Positions 9,105-17,785 of a stretch of DNA of 64,000 nucleotides are shown one piece after another. Position 1 is the stretch's first letter. Each line of letters opens with the position of its first letter. This DNA is from Pelagicoccus sp. (GTDB taxonomy: Bacteria; Verrucomicrobiota; Verrucomicrobiia; Opitutales; Opitutaceae), in NCBI GenBank assembly GCA_028284635.1, contig JANQRJ010000021.1, positions 1 through 64,000 on the forward strand, written 5' to 3'. The position numbers were made by a program, and so were the translations under genes. The notes beneath the pieces are model-generated. The model did no database searches. It was not told where the DNA came from and saw nothing but the letters and a program-made list of their open reading frames with translations.

Positions 9105-9449
9105 CTACACTGGCATTTTGATCAGCTCTTGATAGGACTGCATGAGCTTGTTGCGCACTTCGACCATGAGAGTGAAGGCGAGGCCGGACTCTTGCATGGC
9201 GATCATGGACTGGTGAATGTTGTCGGTCTCGCCGAGCAGCATCTTGTTGCTCTCGGCCACGGCGTCTTTGCGCTTCTGGTCGACCTCCTGGATGAGTTTG
9301 CCGACGACGCCTTCGAAGGACTTTTCGGACGAGACCTTGCCCGGACCTTCGAGGCCGTGGGGGAACTCGATATTCTTGAGCTTGGCTTGATCGATCAGGC
9401 CTTGCTTGAAAACCTGCTGAGCGGAGAGTTGCGAAACGGAGTCGATCAT
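9105..9449 (-). CDS. fliE: Flagellar hook-basal body protein FliE
   Basis: This 114-residue FliE joins the MS ring to the rod. The family C-terminus FTLMVEVRNKLMQSYQELI is clear, as is the preceding MIAMQESGLA. Its place between flgC and fliF is the standard one. Confidence 0.95.
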   Translation of the reverse strand: MIDSVSQLSAQQVFKQGLIDQAKLKNIEFPHGLEGPGKVSSEKSFEGVVGKLIQEVDQKRKDAVAESNKMLLGETDNIHQSMIAMQESGLAFTLMVEVRNKLMQSYQELIKMPV

Positions 9450-9491
9450 GTAAAACGCTTGCTATTCGTATTCAAATTGGGGATACCTTAA

Positions 9492-9923
9492 CTACTTTCG
9501 ACCTATGCGGAGGGCTTGCTGCGCCATCTGCTTGGCGGTGCGCACGACCTGGAGGTTCGCCTCGTAGGAACGGGAGGCGGCGATCAGGTCGACCATCTCG
9601 TGGGTGAGGTTGACGTTGGGAAGACGAACCATGCCTTTTTCGTCGGCGTCTGGATGGCCTGGGTTGTAGACCAAGGGGCCAGGAGTCTTGTCGGTGGTGA
9701 TGTCTCTGATGTGCACGCCCTTGGCCGTGGCCATGGTGCCGTCCGCTTGGCGACCGAGCTCCATGAGCTTCGCCTCGAACTGGACGAGCTGGCGGGCGTA
9801 AGGCTTGCCGTCGGGGCCTTTGGTGGTGTGGGCGTTGGCTATGTTTTGCCCGATGATTTCCATGCGAAGCTTTTCGGCCTGCAAGGCTGAGGAGGTGGCA
9901 TCAATTCCGGGCAGAATGTTCAT
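9492..9923 (-). CDS. flgC: Flagellar basal-body rod protein FlgC
   Basis: This 143-residue proximal rod protein has the rod-family N-terminal motif region LRMEIIGQNIANAHTTKGPD and the C-terminal amphipathic helix HEMVDLIAASRSYEANLQVV that packs the rod. Both termini are intact and length is typical. Confidence 0.96.
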   Translation of the reverse strand: MNILPGIDATSSALQAEKLRMEIIGQNIANAHTTKGPDGKPYARQLVQFEAKLMELGRQADGTMATAKGVHIRDITTDKTPGPLVYNPGHPDADEKGMVRLPNVNLTHEMVDLIAASRSYEANLQVVRTAKQMAQQALRIGRK

Positions 9924-9950
9924 AGCGTGCTGGAACCAGACTATCGTCGA

Positions 9951-10334
9951 CTAGGAGGGTCGACCGGTGATCGCCGTTTTCAGGCGAGAGAGGGAGTTCG
10001 AGGTGTAGTTGGTGAGAAACTGATACTGCATGAGGTTCTTCTGCATCTGGAGAAGCTCCTGATCGATTTGCACGTTGTTGCCGTCCGGCCGCACGCTTGG
10101 GGTATTGAGATCGGTCACCGTGCGTACCTCCAAGTCGCCAATGGCCTTCAGGTCGTTCTGGTCGGCCGCGCGACGGAGTTGAGCATCGAAGTTAGTCTCG
10201 ATATCGATGCGCTTGTAGCCCGGGGTCTCGACATTCGCGATATTGCTAGCAAGCGCCTGCTGCCTCGTGTGCGATACATCCAAGAGCTTTTTAGCCAGGA
10301 CGTAGTTCTCACGCTGCATGAGTTCATCTATCAT
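9951..10334 (-). CDS. flgB: Flagellar basal-body rod protein FlgB
   Basis: This 127-residue rod protein heads the operon. It carries the rod signature ALASNIANVETPGYKR near residue 30 and a C-terminal helix LMQYQFLTNYTSNSL. The start at 10334 (MIDELMQRENY) was preferred over an upstream ATG at 10373, because the extra 13 residues are not FlgB-like. The order flgB-flgC-fliE-fliF-fliG-fliH-fliI-fliJ-motE-fliK copies the start of the Bacillus fla/che operon. Confidence 0.93.
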   Translation of the reverse strand: MIDELMQRENYVLAKKLLDVSHTRQQALASNIANVETPGYKRIDIETNFDAQLRRAADQNDLKAIGDLEVRTVTDLNTPSVRPDGNNVQIDQELLQMQKNLMQYQFLTNYTSNSLSRLKTAITGRPS

Positions 10335-10511
10335 GCGTGACACTAAGCAAAGCCTATGCCCGGGCAAACTCAATCAACCGCAAGTTACTGCCCTACAATG
10401 GATTAAAAAGTCAAATTTTCCGTCGAGCGATGGTCGGTTCGGTCAAAGGCACATTTTGCCTAGAATCAAAACGGAACCGCCGCTCCTACTGAAAGCAGCC
10501 ATCCCAAGCGA

Positions 10512-10585
10512 TAGTCTCTCAACGCTAAGAGACTACCCATCAACGTCTTGAGCAGACTTTTTTGCAACCTTACCAAAAAGTCTGC
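10512..10585 (-). terminator. Pair of inverted repeats between the sulfatase-like gene and flgB
   Basis: TAGTCTCT/AGAGACTA (10512-10519 with 10528-10535) and GCAGACTTTTT/AAAAAGTCTGC (10552-10562 with 10575-10585) are both perfect. They could end transcription coming from the sulfatase-like gene before it enters the flagellar operon. The T-rich stem of the second hairpin is not a classical terminator, so a regulatory role remains possible. Confidence 0.45.
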
Positions 10586-10701
10586 GGCAAGTGGGAAGAG
10601 AGGAGGATTCGATGGAGGCGGCACTGGGGCTCCGAGTCGAATCGCCCGGGGGGGCGGTTAGTATCCGGTCACTCATAGGACTTCGCTATCCGTAGCCTAA
10701 G

Positions 10702-10735
10702 CTGGCAAAGCCTGAGCCAAATAGACTGAAGGCCG
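10702..10735. repeat. CTGGCAAAGCC dispersed repeat, copy 1
   Basis: CTGGCAAAGCCTGAGCCAAATAGACTGA (10702-10729) recurs at 51912-51939 with one difference, and its start recurs at the right window edge. The following GGCCG...CACCTTC...GCCTTC is also shared with the second copy. The repeat runs into the 3' end of the sulfatase-like gene. Confidence 0.8.
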
Positions 10736-12004
10736 CTAAATCCACCTTCGGCCTTCGAAGCGAACGGGCTCGGGGTGATCGAGGGTGAAGGGTTCGCTAA
10801 GTTCGGGGTAGACCACGGTCTTCTCGGAATCTCGGTGGGCCGACCAGACGTAGGGACACTGCTGGGCGAAGGGCGGGACACTGGGCATGGAGATCTCCTG
10901 CCGAGCGGGGCCTGATCCGCCGGAGCGCAGAATGCTGGAAAAATCTTGGCCATGGAAACCGTAGCGGGCAACTGCGACTGGGCCTATGCCGGTGGCCAAG
11001 CCAAGGATCGTTGGGCCTAGATCCAACAGATTCAAGAGCAGCGGACTTTCTTTGCCGGCCGGCAGTCCGGCTCCCTTCATCAGAAGCGGTATTCGCACCG
11101 ACTCTTCGTGCGGCCAGCCTTTGCGAAAAAGCCCAGACACGCCGTGCATGTCTCCGTGGACCGAAGTGAGGACCACGAGCGTACGAGCCCATGCTCCGGT
11201 TTCCTTCAAGTAATCGAACAAGCTACCCAATGCTCGATCGGTAGCCTCGATGTGGGCATAGTATCCTGCCAGTTCCTTGCAGGCCTGCTCTCGAATCGAC
11301 GGCTCTTGGCCGGTGCCTCTCAAAAGTCGAATCTGGGATGGATCGCGAGTCGCGATTCCGCCAGCGGGAGCCGAATACGGCGGGTGAGGAGCGTCGAGAC
11401 TGAGCACGGAAAACAGAGGCTGTTTCGCGCCTTGGCGAGCCCGCGCCGTTTGGTAGCGACGCCACCGCTCGACCAACACATCGCTCTGATAGCCAGCGAA
11501 GCGAGTGGGCTCCGTCATCTCGGAACCGTGTAGCAGTGGATCATTTAACAGGAAGCCGGACTCGAAGCCTTCCCAGAAGCCGAAACCGCCTCGACGTTCC
11601 TCCGGAACTACTACCCGAGCGTGTTCCTCCCCGACCACTGGGGCAGCCGGATCGCGCTCGTAGAGCTGCCACTTGCCAAGGAAAGCCGTCGCGTAACCCT
11701 CATCCTCGAATGCATGGGCTAAGGTCCGAGCATGATGAGGCAGGGGATCGAAATAGTCCCGCACGCCATTGGCTGGACAGCGGCGACCCGTAAGAAATGC
11801 GGCTCGAGCGAATACGCCAAAGGGATGCGGCGTCACCGCCTGGGAAAGCCAAAGCCCTTCGCTCGCCAGACCGTCCAGAGACGGAGTACGGGCGTTGGGG
11901 TCCCCAGCGAAAGCGAGCGCCGAGGCCCGCCACTGGGTAGTCAGAACGACCAGCACGTCGGGTGGCCGCGCTTCGGACGAATCCGGATGGCGTAGTGGTG
12001 TCAT
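10736..12004 (-). CDS. Sulfatase-fold protein lacking catalytic residues
   Basis: This 422-residue protein has the full alkaline-phosphatase-superfamily sulfatase layout. In order: strand VLVVLTTQWRASAL (about 17-30), RTPSLDGLASEG, the FLTGRRCPANGV block (70-81), AFLGKWQLYE (108-116), and TSVHGDMHGVSGLFRKGWP (280-297). Key positions are changed. The modified Cys/Ser of C-x-P-x-R is Gly63 and the Pro is Phe65 (GVFAR). The metal Asp of TDQWR is Thr. GKWHL is GKWQL. The Asp of SDHGD is Val282. The frame is uninterrupted and no signal peptide is seen. It is therefore probably a non-catalytic relative or one with altered chemistry. The last residues are encoded by a dispersed repeat. Confidence 0.85.
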   Translation of the reverse strand: MTPLRHPDSSEARPPDVLVVLTTQWRASALAFAGDPNARTPSLDGLASEGLWLSQAVTPHPFGVFARAAFLTGRRCPANGVRDYFDPLPHHARTLAHAFEDEGYATAFLGKWQLYERDPAAPVVGEEHARVVVPEERRGGFGFWEGFESGFLLNDPLLHGSEMTEPTRFAGYQSDVLVERWRRYQTARARQGAKQPLFSVLSLDAPHPPYSAPAGGIATRDPSQIRLLRGTGQEPSIREQACKELAGYYAHIEATDRALGSLFDYLKETGAWARTLVVLTSVHGDMHGVSGLFRKGWPHEESVRIPLLMKGAGLPAGKESPLLLNLLDLGPTILGLATGIGPVAVARYGFHGQDFSSILRSGGSGPARQEISMPSVPPFAQQCPYVWSAHRDSEKTVVYPELSEPFTLDHPEPVRFEGRRWI

Positions 12005-12026
12005 CGAATTTTCGATACAGAATAGC

Positions 12027-12216
12027 GTAGCGCGGATCCCGCTCTGCGCATTGGCGTCAACTTAAGCCAAAAAGTGTCGTACTGGAGGGCAATGCTCCGT
12101 CATTGCCGCGGAGCCTACAGGGGGAATAACCGGTACGGCAACGACGGAGCGTTGCCCTCCAAAGGATGCTTTGTACGTTAAGTTGACGCTTATGCGCTCT
12201 GCGGGATCCGCGCTAC
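12027..12216. repeat. Composite nested REP/BIME element
   Basis: The outer arms are GTAGCGCGGATCCCGC...GCGTCAACTTA (from 12027) and its reverse complement ending GGGATCCGCGCTAC (to 12216). Inside, 12084-12160 is a second palindrome pair, GGAGGGCAATGCTCCGTCATTGCC-type and its inverse ...GTTGCCCTCC. The same composite is cut by the left window edge (1-117), and the inner unit alone recurs at 62528-62568. It fills the gap upstream of the sulfatase-like gene. Confidence 0.9.
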
Positions 12217-12224
12217 GCCATCTG

Positions 12225-12809
12225 CTAACGCAATCCCACTGGTTTTTCCAGGATCTCCTTGACGACGAAAGAGGTACGCAGCGAAGCAGGCGAAGAGAGG
12301 GCTTGTCTAATATCGCTCCGTATCTCGGACTTCGATACGATTTCCCAACTCCGCTCAGGGCCAACGGGAAGGTTTTTCTGGGCCTTCTCTTTGAGGGCTT
12401 CGGCTTTCGCCAACTGCTCGGCGATCTGACGTTCCTGCTCGGCAAAAGGATTCGCTGCTGCGGCCGGAACGGGTTCTTCTCGGGGTGACGCAACTGGTGG
12501 CGGCGGTGGCGGTTCGGAGCGAACTGGCTCCGCTTCGCGCAAGGACGCAGGTTCTTCAATCACCTCTTCTTCAAAGGTCAGATAGCCGGGCTGTTCGACG
12601 GGACGTTGCGGCGCGTTGGGATCGAGCTCCTGTTGACGTTCGAGGATCTTGCGGCGGATCTCCTCCTGGATCTTGCGAGCGCGTTCCGCCGCAGCTGGGT
12701 CCTGAGGCTCCTGCTCCTCCTCTCGCCTCCCCCGCATCGCGGAGATAATGTAGTAGGCGAAAAGGGCCAGTGGCACCAGTTTGGCGACGTTGTCGAAAAG
12801 CCAGTCCAT
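12225..12809 (-). CDS. Unknown membrane-anchored charged protein in floA operon
   Basis: I do not recognise this 194-residue protein. It has one N-terminal hydrophobic segment (about residues 8-23, AKLVPLALFAYYIISAM), then a strongly charged predicted coiled coil RKIQEEIRRKILERQQEL (about 45-62), a Pro-rich region (about 95-125) and a second helical charged part. It starts 16 bases after floA and is the last gene of the nfeD-nfeD-floA operon, so it may take part in the flotillin membrane-domain system. That link is inference from position only. Confidence 0.6.
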   Translation of the reverse strand: MDWLFDNVAKLVPLALFAYYIISAMRGRREEEQEPQDPAAAERARKIQEEIRRKILERQQELDPNAPQRPVEQPGYLTFEEEVIEEPASLREAEPVRSEPPPPPPVASPREEPVPAAAANPFAEQERQIAEQLAKAEALKEKAQKNLPVGPERSWEIVSKSEIRSDIRQALSSPASLRTSFVVKEILEKPVGLR

Positions 12810-12825
12810 AAGACGCTAAGAAAAA

Positions 12826-13839
12826 CTAGGATTCCTCGCCGCTCGACTTGGAAATCGAATCGCGCATGCCGGTGTCGGACTCGATGTTCTTCATCTTGTA
12901 ATAGTCCATGATCCCCAGATTTCCACTACGGAAGGCTTCGGCCATGGCCAGCGGCACTTGGGCTTCGGCTTCGACCACCTTGGCGCGCATCTCCTCGACC
13001 TTGGCCTTCATTTCCTGCTCGAGAGCCACGGCCGCGGCACGGCGAATTTCCGCCTGGGCTTGGGCCATGTTCTTGTTGGCCTCAGCCTGGGCTTCTTGCA
13101 AGGTCGCCCCGACGTTTTGGCCGACATCCACATCGGCGATGTCGATGGAGAGGATTTCGAAGGCGGTACCCACATCCAGACCACGAGCAAGGACTACCTT
13201 GGAAATGCTGTCCGGGCTCTCGAGGACCTTCTTGTAGCTGTCGGCAGAACCGATCGTCGAAACAATGCCTTCGCCTACGCGGGCAACGATCGTCTCCTCC
13301 TTCGCGCCACCAACGAAGCGATCTAGATTGGTCCGCACCGTTACGCGGGCCCGCACCTTGACCTGGATGCCATCCTTCGCGACGCCATCGATGGAGTTCT
13401 TTCGAGCCTCCTGACTGGGGCAGTCGATCACTTTCGGATCTACCGAGGTGCGTACCGCTTCGACTACGGATTTGCCGGAGCCTTTGGTCGCCAGGTCGAT
13501 CGCGCAGGCTCGTTCCCAGTCCAGACTGATGCCCGCTTTCTTGGCCGCGATGATCGCCTGCACGGTAGGGATCAGGCTGCCGCCAGCCAGGTAGTGCGCT
13601 TCGAGTTCGGCCTCTCCAAGATCGATGCCCGCCTTTACCGCGGTGATCTTGGCATCGACCACGATGCCGTACGGCACCTGCCGCAGGCGCATGGCTACCA
13701 GAGTGGTGAACCCCACCGTCGCGCTGGCCAGCCACGACTTGAGCCACGTCTTGAAAAACGAAAGCAGGTACAGGAACAGGACCAGCCCAACTAGGGCTAG
13801 GACCGCGAATACGATAGTTACAATTGCGCTATTACTCAT
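12826..13839 (-). CDS. floA: Flotillin-like protein FloA
   Basis: This 337-residue SPFH-type scaffold is thought to organise functional membrane microdomains. It has an N-terminal membrane hairpin (about residues 4-30, [20 protein letters not shown]) and a conserved SPFH core ([71 protein letters not shown]). The Ala/Glu-rich coiled coil [20 protein letters not shown] follows. Length and sequence match the FloA/YqfA family. The short nfeD gene ends 2 bases upstream, the classic nfeD-floA pairing. Confidence 0.95.
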   Translation of the reverse strand: MSNSAIVTIVFAVLALVGLVLFLYLLSFFKTWLKSWLASATVGFTTLVAMRLRQVPYGIVVDAKITAVKAGIDLGEAELEAHYLAGGSLIPTVQAIIAAKKAGISLDWERACAIDLATKGSGKSVVEAVRTSVDPKVIDCPSQEARKNSIDGVAKDGIQVKVRARVTVRTNLDRFVGGAKEETIVARVGEGIVSTIGSADSYKKVLESPDSISKVVLARGLDVGTAFEILSIDIADVDVGQNVGATLQEAQAEANKNMAQAQAEIRRAAAVALEQEMKAKVEEMRAKVVEAEAQVPLAMAEAFRSGNLGIMDYYKMKNIESDTGMRDSISKSSGEES

Positions 13840-13841
13840 TG

Positions 13842-14306
13842 CTATATTTTGGATACGGTTACCTTAAATTGATCGAAGGAGTCTACACGGACCTTAACGC
13901 CCTTCTCCAGAAAACCACTGCGCGACGACGCCTCAAGCTTACGCCCATCTACCAGCACGTAGCCCGATGGAGACAAGGCAGTTAGAGCGCTCCCCTCCTT
14001 GCCCACGAAAGAATCGTCCGCCACGTCGCGCTGACTCTTTCCCGCAATCGTCTTACTGAGAAAAAGGCGACGCCCCACCGTGGTCTTGGGCAGAAGCTTC
14101 AATTCGACAAACAGGCAAAAAGCGAGGCCCACTATACATACGAGGAAGGCAATGATAGCTCCCTCCGCTCCGTAGCTGCTGTAGGAAAGCAGAATCCCGC
14201 CCAATAGGCAGATCCCTCCGAGCACGCCCACCACCCCACCTGGGATGAATATCTCCAGCATAATAAGAGCGAAGCCGAGTACTATGAGCGCAGAGATCCA
14301 GATCAT
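13842..14306 (-). CDS. NfeD-like membrane protein (short form)
   Basis: This 154-residue protein has several membrane segments in the first 75 residues ([40 protein letters not shown]) and a C-terminal OB-like NfeD domain ([26 protein letters not shown]). Short NfeD proteins pair with flotillins. The ATG at 14306 overlaps the stop of the long nfeD gene by four bases. A longer reading of this frame extends upstream, but it lies inside the long nfeD gene and is not family-like. Confidence 0.88.
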   Translation of the reverse strand: MIWISALIVLGFALIMLEIFIPGGVVGVLGGICLLGGILLSYSSYGAEGAIIAFLVCIVGLAFCLFVELKLLPKTTVGRRLFLSKTIAGKSQRDVADDSFVGKEGSALTALSPSGYVLVDGRKLEASSRSGFLEKGVKVRVDSFDQFKVTVSKI

Positions 14307-15796
14307 GACTGGGCCTCCTCTACAAAGTATCCAAAATCCGACTTCCGGGCCACGCGGATCCGAGCGCCGCGCTCTAGTGAACCGCACTCCAATTGCGCCT
14401 GGTAGCGGCAGCCGTCCACTTCGATTTCGCCAGAGGGCATCAGATCCGTTATGGCGACGCCAAAGCAACCCACCAAAGTCTCGCCTCCGCTCGACGGCAC
14501 GTCGGAAGACTCGCCCTGGGAGGTCCCGGAAACAGCCGCCTTGAGCACCATGCGATCCCAGATCATCGACTTGGGAAGAAAACGAGCCAGCGCGATAACG
14601 ATGACCACGGCCAGCATCGTGCCGACCAGCAGGTTTTGCAAGGGCTGCAAGAACATCTCCCAACTCCAGGCAAAGTCCGGCGTGTTCGCCGGCCAGATGT
14701 CCGTCATCGACCAGATCAGGCTCGCCACCAAGAGCAAGATTCCAGGGATGGCGAAAAACAGACTGCCGGGAGCCACGAACAGCTCCAAAGCCAGAAAGAC
14801 GATCCCGAGAGCGAACAACAGCAGCGGCTCGTTACCCGAAAGTCCCGCCACGTTGTGGCCGAAAATCGCCACTAGAAAACAGCAAACGCCCACCACCCCG
14901 AATATGCCAAATCCAGGAGTCTGAAACTCCACGTAGACCGAAATGAAGGCGATCGCCAAGAGAAAGGGAGCCAGCCCTACAATGAACTGAGCTAGATTCA
15001 GCGACCAGGTCGCCTCGAAGCGCTCCACCACCGGCTCGCCACCCACCGACATGCTCGCGAGCAGCTTGTCCAAGTCGTCGACGATGCCAGACCCGAGCAA
15101 AGGCGTAGGCGGGTCGCCATATTCTTCGTGAGCCCGCTTCGCGTTCAAGTTCAGCAGCTCCCCCTTCGGCTTGATAACCTTCGCCCCGATCTTCAGTTCG
15201 AAATCCGGATCCATCATCGCCCGGATCACGTCGCTACGAAATGGATACTGGTCGGTATAGGCCTCCATCTTGGCGTTCAAATACGACATCAGCTTTCGCT
15301 TCATCGACTCGTCAATGTCCTGCCCCTGACCGGTGACCGGCTCCGCGCTGCCCATCGTAGCGCGAGGCGTAAAGTAGATCTCGTTCGTCACCGAAGCGAT
15401 AATCGCCCCCGCCGAAATCGCCTCGTCATCGATAAACGTCAAAGTCTTGCCCGGAAAACGATCGAGGATCTCCATGATTTCCAAGGTCACATCCAGTCGT
15501 CCGCCCGGAGTATCCATGTCCAAAGCCAGCACGCCAAACTCCTGCTCGATAGCCGCCTTCACCCCATTTCGAACGGCGAAAAGCGTCGGCTTGTCGATCG
15601 GTCCCTCCACCAGGATCACGTAGAAACGCTCGCCGGTCGCGGCAGGTTCGGCAGGTTCGGCAGGTTCGGCAGGTTCGGCAGGTTCGGCAGGTTCGGCCAA
15701 ATCGCCTGACTCCTCGCCGAAAGCGAAGCTCAAGGCCAAAAAAAATGCGGCGATCAGAAAAGGCGCTCTCACCGGAGCGAAAAACGAAATCCTCAT
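14303..15796 (-). CDS. NfeD-family ClpP-like membrane serine protease
   Basis: This 497-residue protein is the long NfeD form. It has a signal peptide (MRISFFAPVRAPFLIAAFFLALSFA), an EPA repeat spacer (about 33-52), then a ClpP-like protease domain (LALDMDTPGGRLDVTLEIM; AISAGAIIASVTNEIYFTP; ATMGSAEPVTGQG). Four or five membrane segments follow, then a C-terminal NfeD OB domain (GETLVGCFGVAITDLMPSGEIEVDG). In this family a Ser/Lys dyad cleaves hydrophobic segments, for example of stomatin-like partners. The start at 15796 was chosen because it gives the signal peptide; ATGs at 15898 and 15973 would bury it. It is the first gene of the nfeD-nfeD-floA operon. Confidence 0.88.
   Translation of the reverse strand: MRISFFAPVRAPFLIAAFFLALSFAFGEESGDLAEPAEPAEPAEPAEPAEPAATGERFYVILVEGPIDKPTLFAVRNGVKAAIEQEFGVLALDMDTPGGRLDVTLEIMEILDRFPGKTLTFIDDEAISAGAIIASVTNEIYFTPRATMGSAEPVTGQGQDIDESMKRKLMSYLNAKMEAYTDQYPFRSDVIRAMMDPDFELKIGAKVIKPKGELLNLNAKRAHEEYGDPPTPLLGSGIVDDLDKLLASMSVGGEPVVERFEATWSLNLAQFIVGLAPFLLAIAFISVYVEFQTPGFGIFGVVGVCCFLVAIFGHNVAGLSGNEPLLLFALGIVFLALELFVAPGSLFFAIPGILLLVASLIWSMTDIWPANTPDFAWSWEMFLQPLQNLLVGTMLAVVIVIALARFLPKSMIWDRMVLKAAVSGTSQGESSDVPSSGGETLVGCFGVAITDLMPSGEIEVDGCRYQAQLECGSLERGARIRVARKSDFGYFVEEAQS
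15641..15694. repeat. Six-copy 9-bp tandem repeat in nfeD
   Basis: GGCAGGTTC repeats six times without interruption, encoding (EPA)n between the signal peptide and the protease domain. The copies are identical, which suggests recent slippage expansion. Confidence 0.95.
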
Positions 15797-15918
15797 GGGT
15801 CGTATCACCCTGCCCAAGCCGGAATCGAAAATCAAGACCTCGCGCAGCTTCGAAAGCAAAAGCGAAAATTCCTTTCGCCAATCGCCGAAAAGGCTCATCT
15901 TATGGCCGCGATAAAACC

Positions 15919-16836
15919 ATGGAGGAAGTAGAGTATCTCGGAGAACGCGTTTACCGCTGGCAAGTCGGCGCATCCACCTTTCTGGCCTGGCCCGAAAAAG
16001 GCGCCCGCCTCATGAACTGGAACCTCAGCTTTCCCGACGGCAGCTTCCGCGACATCGTTCGCTGGCCCGACGTCGACTCCAGCCAGCGGATCGCCAAGGT
16101 CCGAGGCGGCAATCCCATCCTTTTCCCCTTCTCCGCTCGCACCTACCAAAACGGCCAACTCGGCCGTTGGACCGACCCGACTGGAATTCGACGCCCCATG
16201 CCCATGCACGGCTTCGCCCGCCAAGGAACCTTCGAAACCACCCGCGTCGACAAAAAGGGCTTCTCCGCCCGACTCGTTCCCGACGCCGAAGCCCAGGAGG
16301 CGTATCCATTCGAGTACGACTTCGAAGTCATCTACCGCTTCGACGAAAAGGAATTCAGCGTCGAACTCCGTCTCGCCAATCGACACGACATCGCCATCCC
16401 CTGGTCCGCTGGCCACCACTTCTACTTCACCCTGCCCTGGGCCGAAGGCACTAGCCGCAAGGACTACGAGCTCCGCCTTCCCGCAAAAAAAGCTGCCCGC
16501 CAAGACGAGCAAGGAAAGCTCAAGCCGGTAACCGGCTTCAAGAAGATCGAACCGATGTCGAATCCCCGCATCAGCGACCGTATCCACTATCAACTGACAA
16601 GCCCGATCGTGGAATGCGTCTGCCTCAAGGACGACAGCCGCATCGAGATCGAGGTCGGCACCACCGCCAAACCCAACCCCGGCTACGCCGTCGTCACCTG
16701 GACCGAGAGCGATACCGCTCCCTTCTATTGCATCGAACCCTGGATGGGCCCACCCAACAGCCCTGAACACAAGGTCGGCCTGCACACCGTCGCCCCCGGC
16801 GAGACCAGCACCTTTTCCGTCACGGTACGCATCTAG
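15919..16836 (+). CDS. Aldose 1-epimerase family protein
   Basis: This 305-residue beta-sandwich protein is of the galactose-mutarotase superfamily, close in look to the hexose-6-phosphate 1-epimerase branch. Recognisable parts are GARLMNWNLSFPDGSFRDI, GGNPILFPFSART, RRPMPMHGFARQG (His of the active site), WSAGHHFYFTLPWAEGTS (second His) and a C-terminal PFYCIEPWMGPPNS. It likely interconverts anomers of a sugar or sugar phosphate; the exact substrate is open. The start MEEVEYLGERVYRWQVG at 15919 was chosen because upstream codons overlap the divergent nfeD gene and are not conserved-looking. nadC follows 13 bases after the stop. Confidence 0.85.
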   Translation: MEEVEYLGERVYRWQVGASTFLAWPEKGARLMNWNLSFPDGSFRDIVRWPDVDSSQRIAKVRGGNPILFPFSARTYQNGQLGRWTDPTGIRRPMPMHGFARQGTFETTRVDKKGFSARLVPDAEAQEAYPFEYDFEVIYRFDEKEFSVELRLANRHDIAIPWSAGHHFYFTLPWAEGTSRKDYELRLPAKKAARQDEQGKLKPVTGFKKIEPMSNPRISDRIHYQLTSPIVECVCLKDDSRIEIEVGTTAKPNPGYAVVTWTESDTAPFYCIEPWMGPPNSPEHKVGLHTVAPGETSTFSVTVRI

Positions 16837-16849
16837 CGACCCTCCCGCC

Positions 16850-17785
16850 TTGGCACCCGCCCGCAAAACGCCTATCTCTCCCGAGACCTGTTGCCAACGC
16901 CTCTCTTGGGAAGATTTGGACCTCGGCTCGATACGGGCCCTCATCCAGCTCGCCAAAAGCGAAGACCTAGAGGGATCTGGGCTCAGAACCGCCACGACCG
17001 CCCCCGGCGACCACTCCGCAGCTCTCCTCCCAGCCAGCCAAAGCCTCACTGCCACCCTCAGAGCCCGCGAACCTATGATCCTCTGCGGCAGCAGGCTCGC
17101 GCCCGAAATCCTCGCCGCCTACCACCCCCAGCTCAGCTACCAGCCGCTACAGACAGATGGAGCCCAACTCGCTGCGGGACAAGTTATCGCCACCGTAGAC
17201 GGCCCCGTGCAAGAACTGCTTAGCGTCGAACGCCCCCTGCTCAACTTCCTGCAAAAACTCTCCGGCGTATCCACCGAAACACGACGATACGCCGACGCGC
17301 TCGCCGACTCTTCCACCCGACTCCTCGACACCCGCAAGACCACCCCAGGCTACCGCGTTCTCGAAAAATACGCCGTAGCCTGCGGCGGAGGCTGGAACCA
17401 CCGCATCGGCCTCTTCGACCGCGTCATGCTCAAGGACAATCACCTCGCCGCCTTCGGTTCGGATCCCAGCGATGCCGCGATCGACGCCGTATCCGAATCC
17501 CGACGACGCAACCCGAATCTTCTCGTGGAAATGGAGGTCGATACCCTCGATCAAATCGAATTCGCCCTCGCCGCCCAAGTCGATATCATCCTGCTCGACA
17601 ACTTCTCCCCCGCCCAACTGGAAGTCGCTCTGCGCCGCATCGATCGGCAAGCCGTGACCGAGGCCAGCGGCGGCATCACCCTAGAAACCCTTCCCCAACT
17701 TGCCGCCCTCGGCCTGGACTTCATCTCGACCGGAGCCCTCGTTCACCAGAGCTCCTGGGTAGACATCGGGCTGGACAAGGACTGA
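16850..17785 (+). CDS. nadC: Nicotinate-nucleotide pyrophosphorylase (carboxylating)
   Basis: This 311-residue quinolinate phosphoribosyltransferase converts quinolinate and PRPP to nicotinate mononucleotide in de novo NAD synthesis. Diagnostic stretches are LLNFLQKLSGVSTETRRYAD, LDTRKTTPGYRVLEKYAV, GGGWNHRIGLFDRVMLKDNH, LVEMEVDTLDQ, DIILLDNFSP and the C-terminal ASGGITLETLPQLAALGLDF. Catalytic Arg, Lys and Glu positions look intact. The start appears to be TTG at 16850; the protein opens MAPARKTPISPETCCQRL. It is probably co-transcribed with the epimerase gene, with birA downstream after a repeat. Confidence 0.95.
   Translation: MAPARKTPISPETCCQRLSWEDLDLGSIRALIQLAKSEDLEGSGLRTATTAPGDHSAALLPASQSLTATLRAREPMILCGSRLAPEILAAYHPQLSYQPLQTDGAQLAAGQVIATVDGPVQELLSVERPLLNFLQKLSGVSTETRRYADALADSSTRLLDTRKTTPGYRVLEKYAVACGGGWNHRIGLFDRVMLKDNHLAAFGSDPSDAAIDAVSESRRRNPNLLVEMEVDTLDQIEFALAAQVDIILLDNFSPAQLEVALRRIDRQAVTEASGGITLETLPQLAALGLDFISTGALVHQSSWVDIGLDKD

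Larger units (their letters stand above)
10335..10735. other. Upstream region of flgB with two hairpins and a repeat
   Basis: No coding frame is convincing here. Nearest flgB the region should hold the flagellar operon promoter, but I could not assign a sigma-54 or sigma-28 box with confidence. It also holds hairpins at 10512-10535 and 10552-10585 and a dispersed repeat at 10702-10735. Confidence 0.5.

Noticed and set aside
10380..10480. Sigma-54 or sigma-28 promoter for flgB
   Set aside because: No GG-N10-GC or TAAA-N15-GCCGATAA match with proper spacing was convincing by eye.
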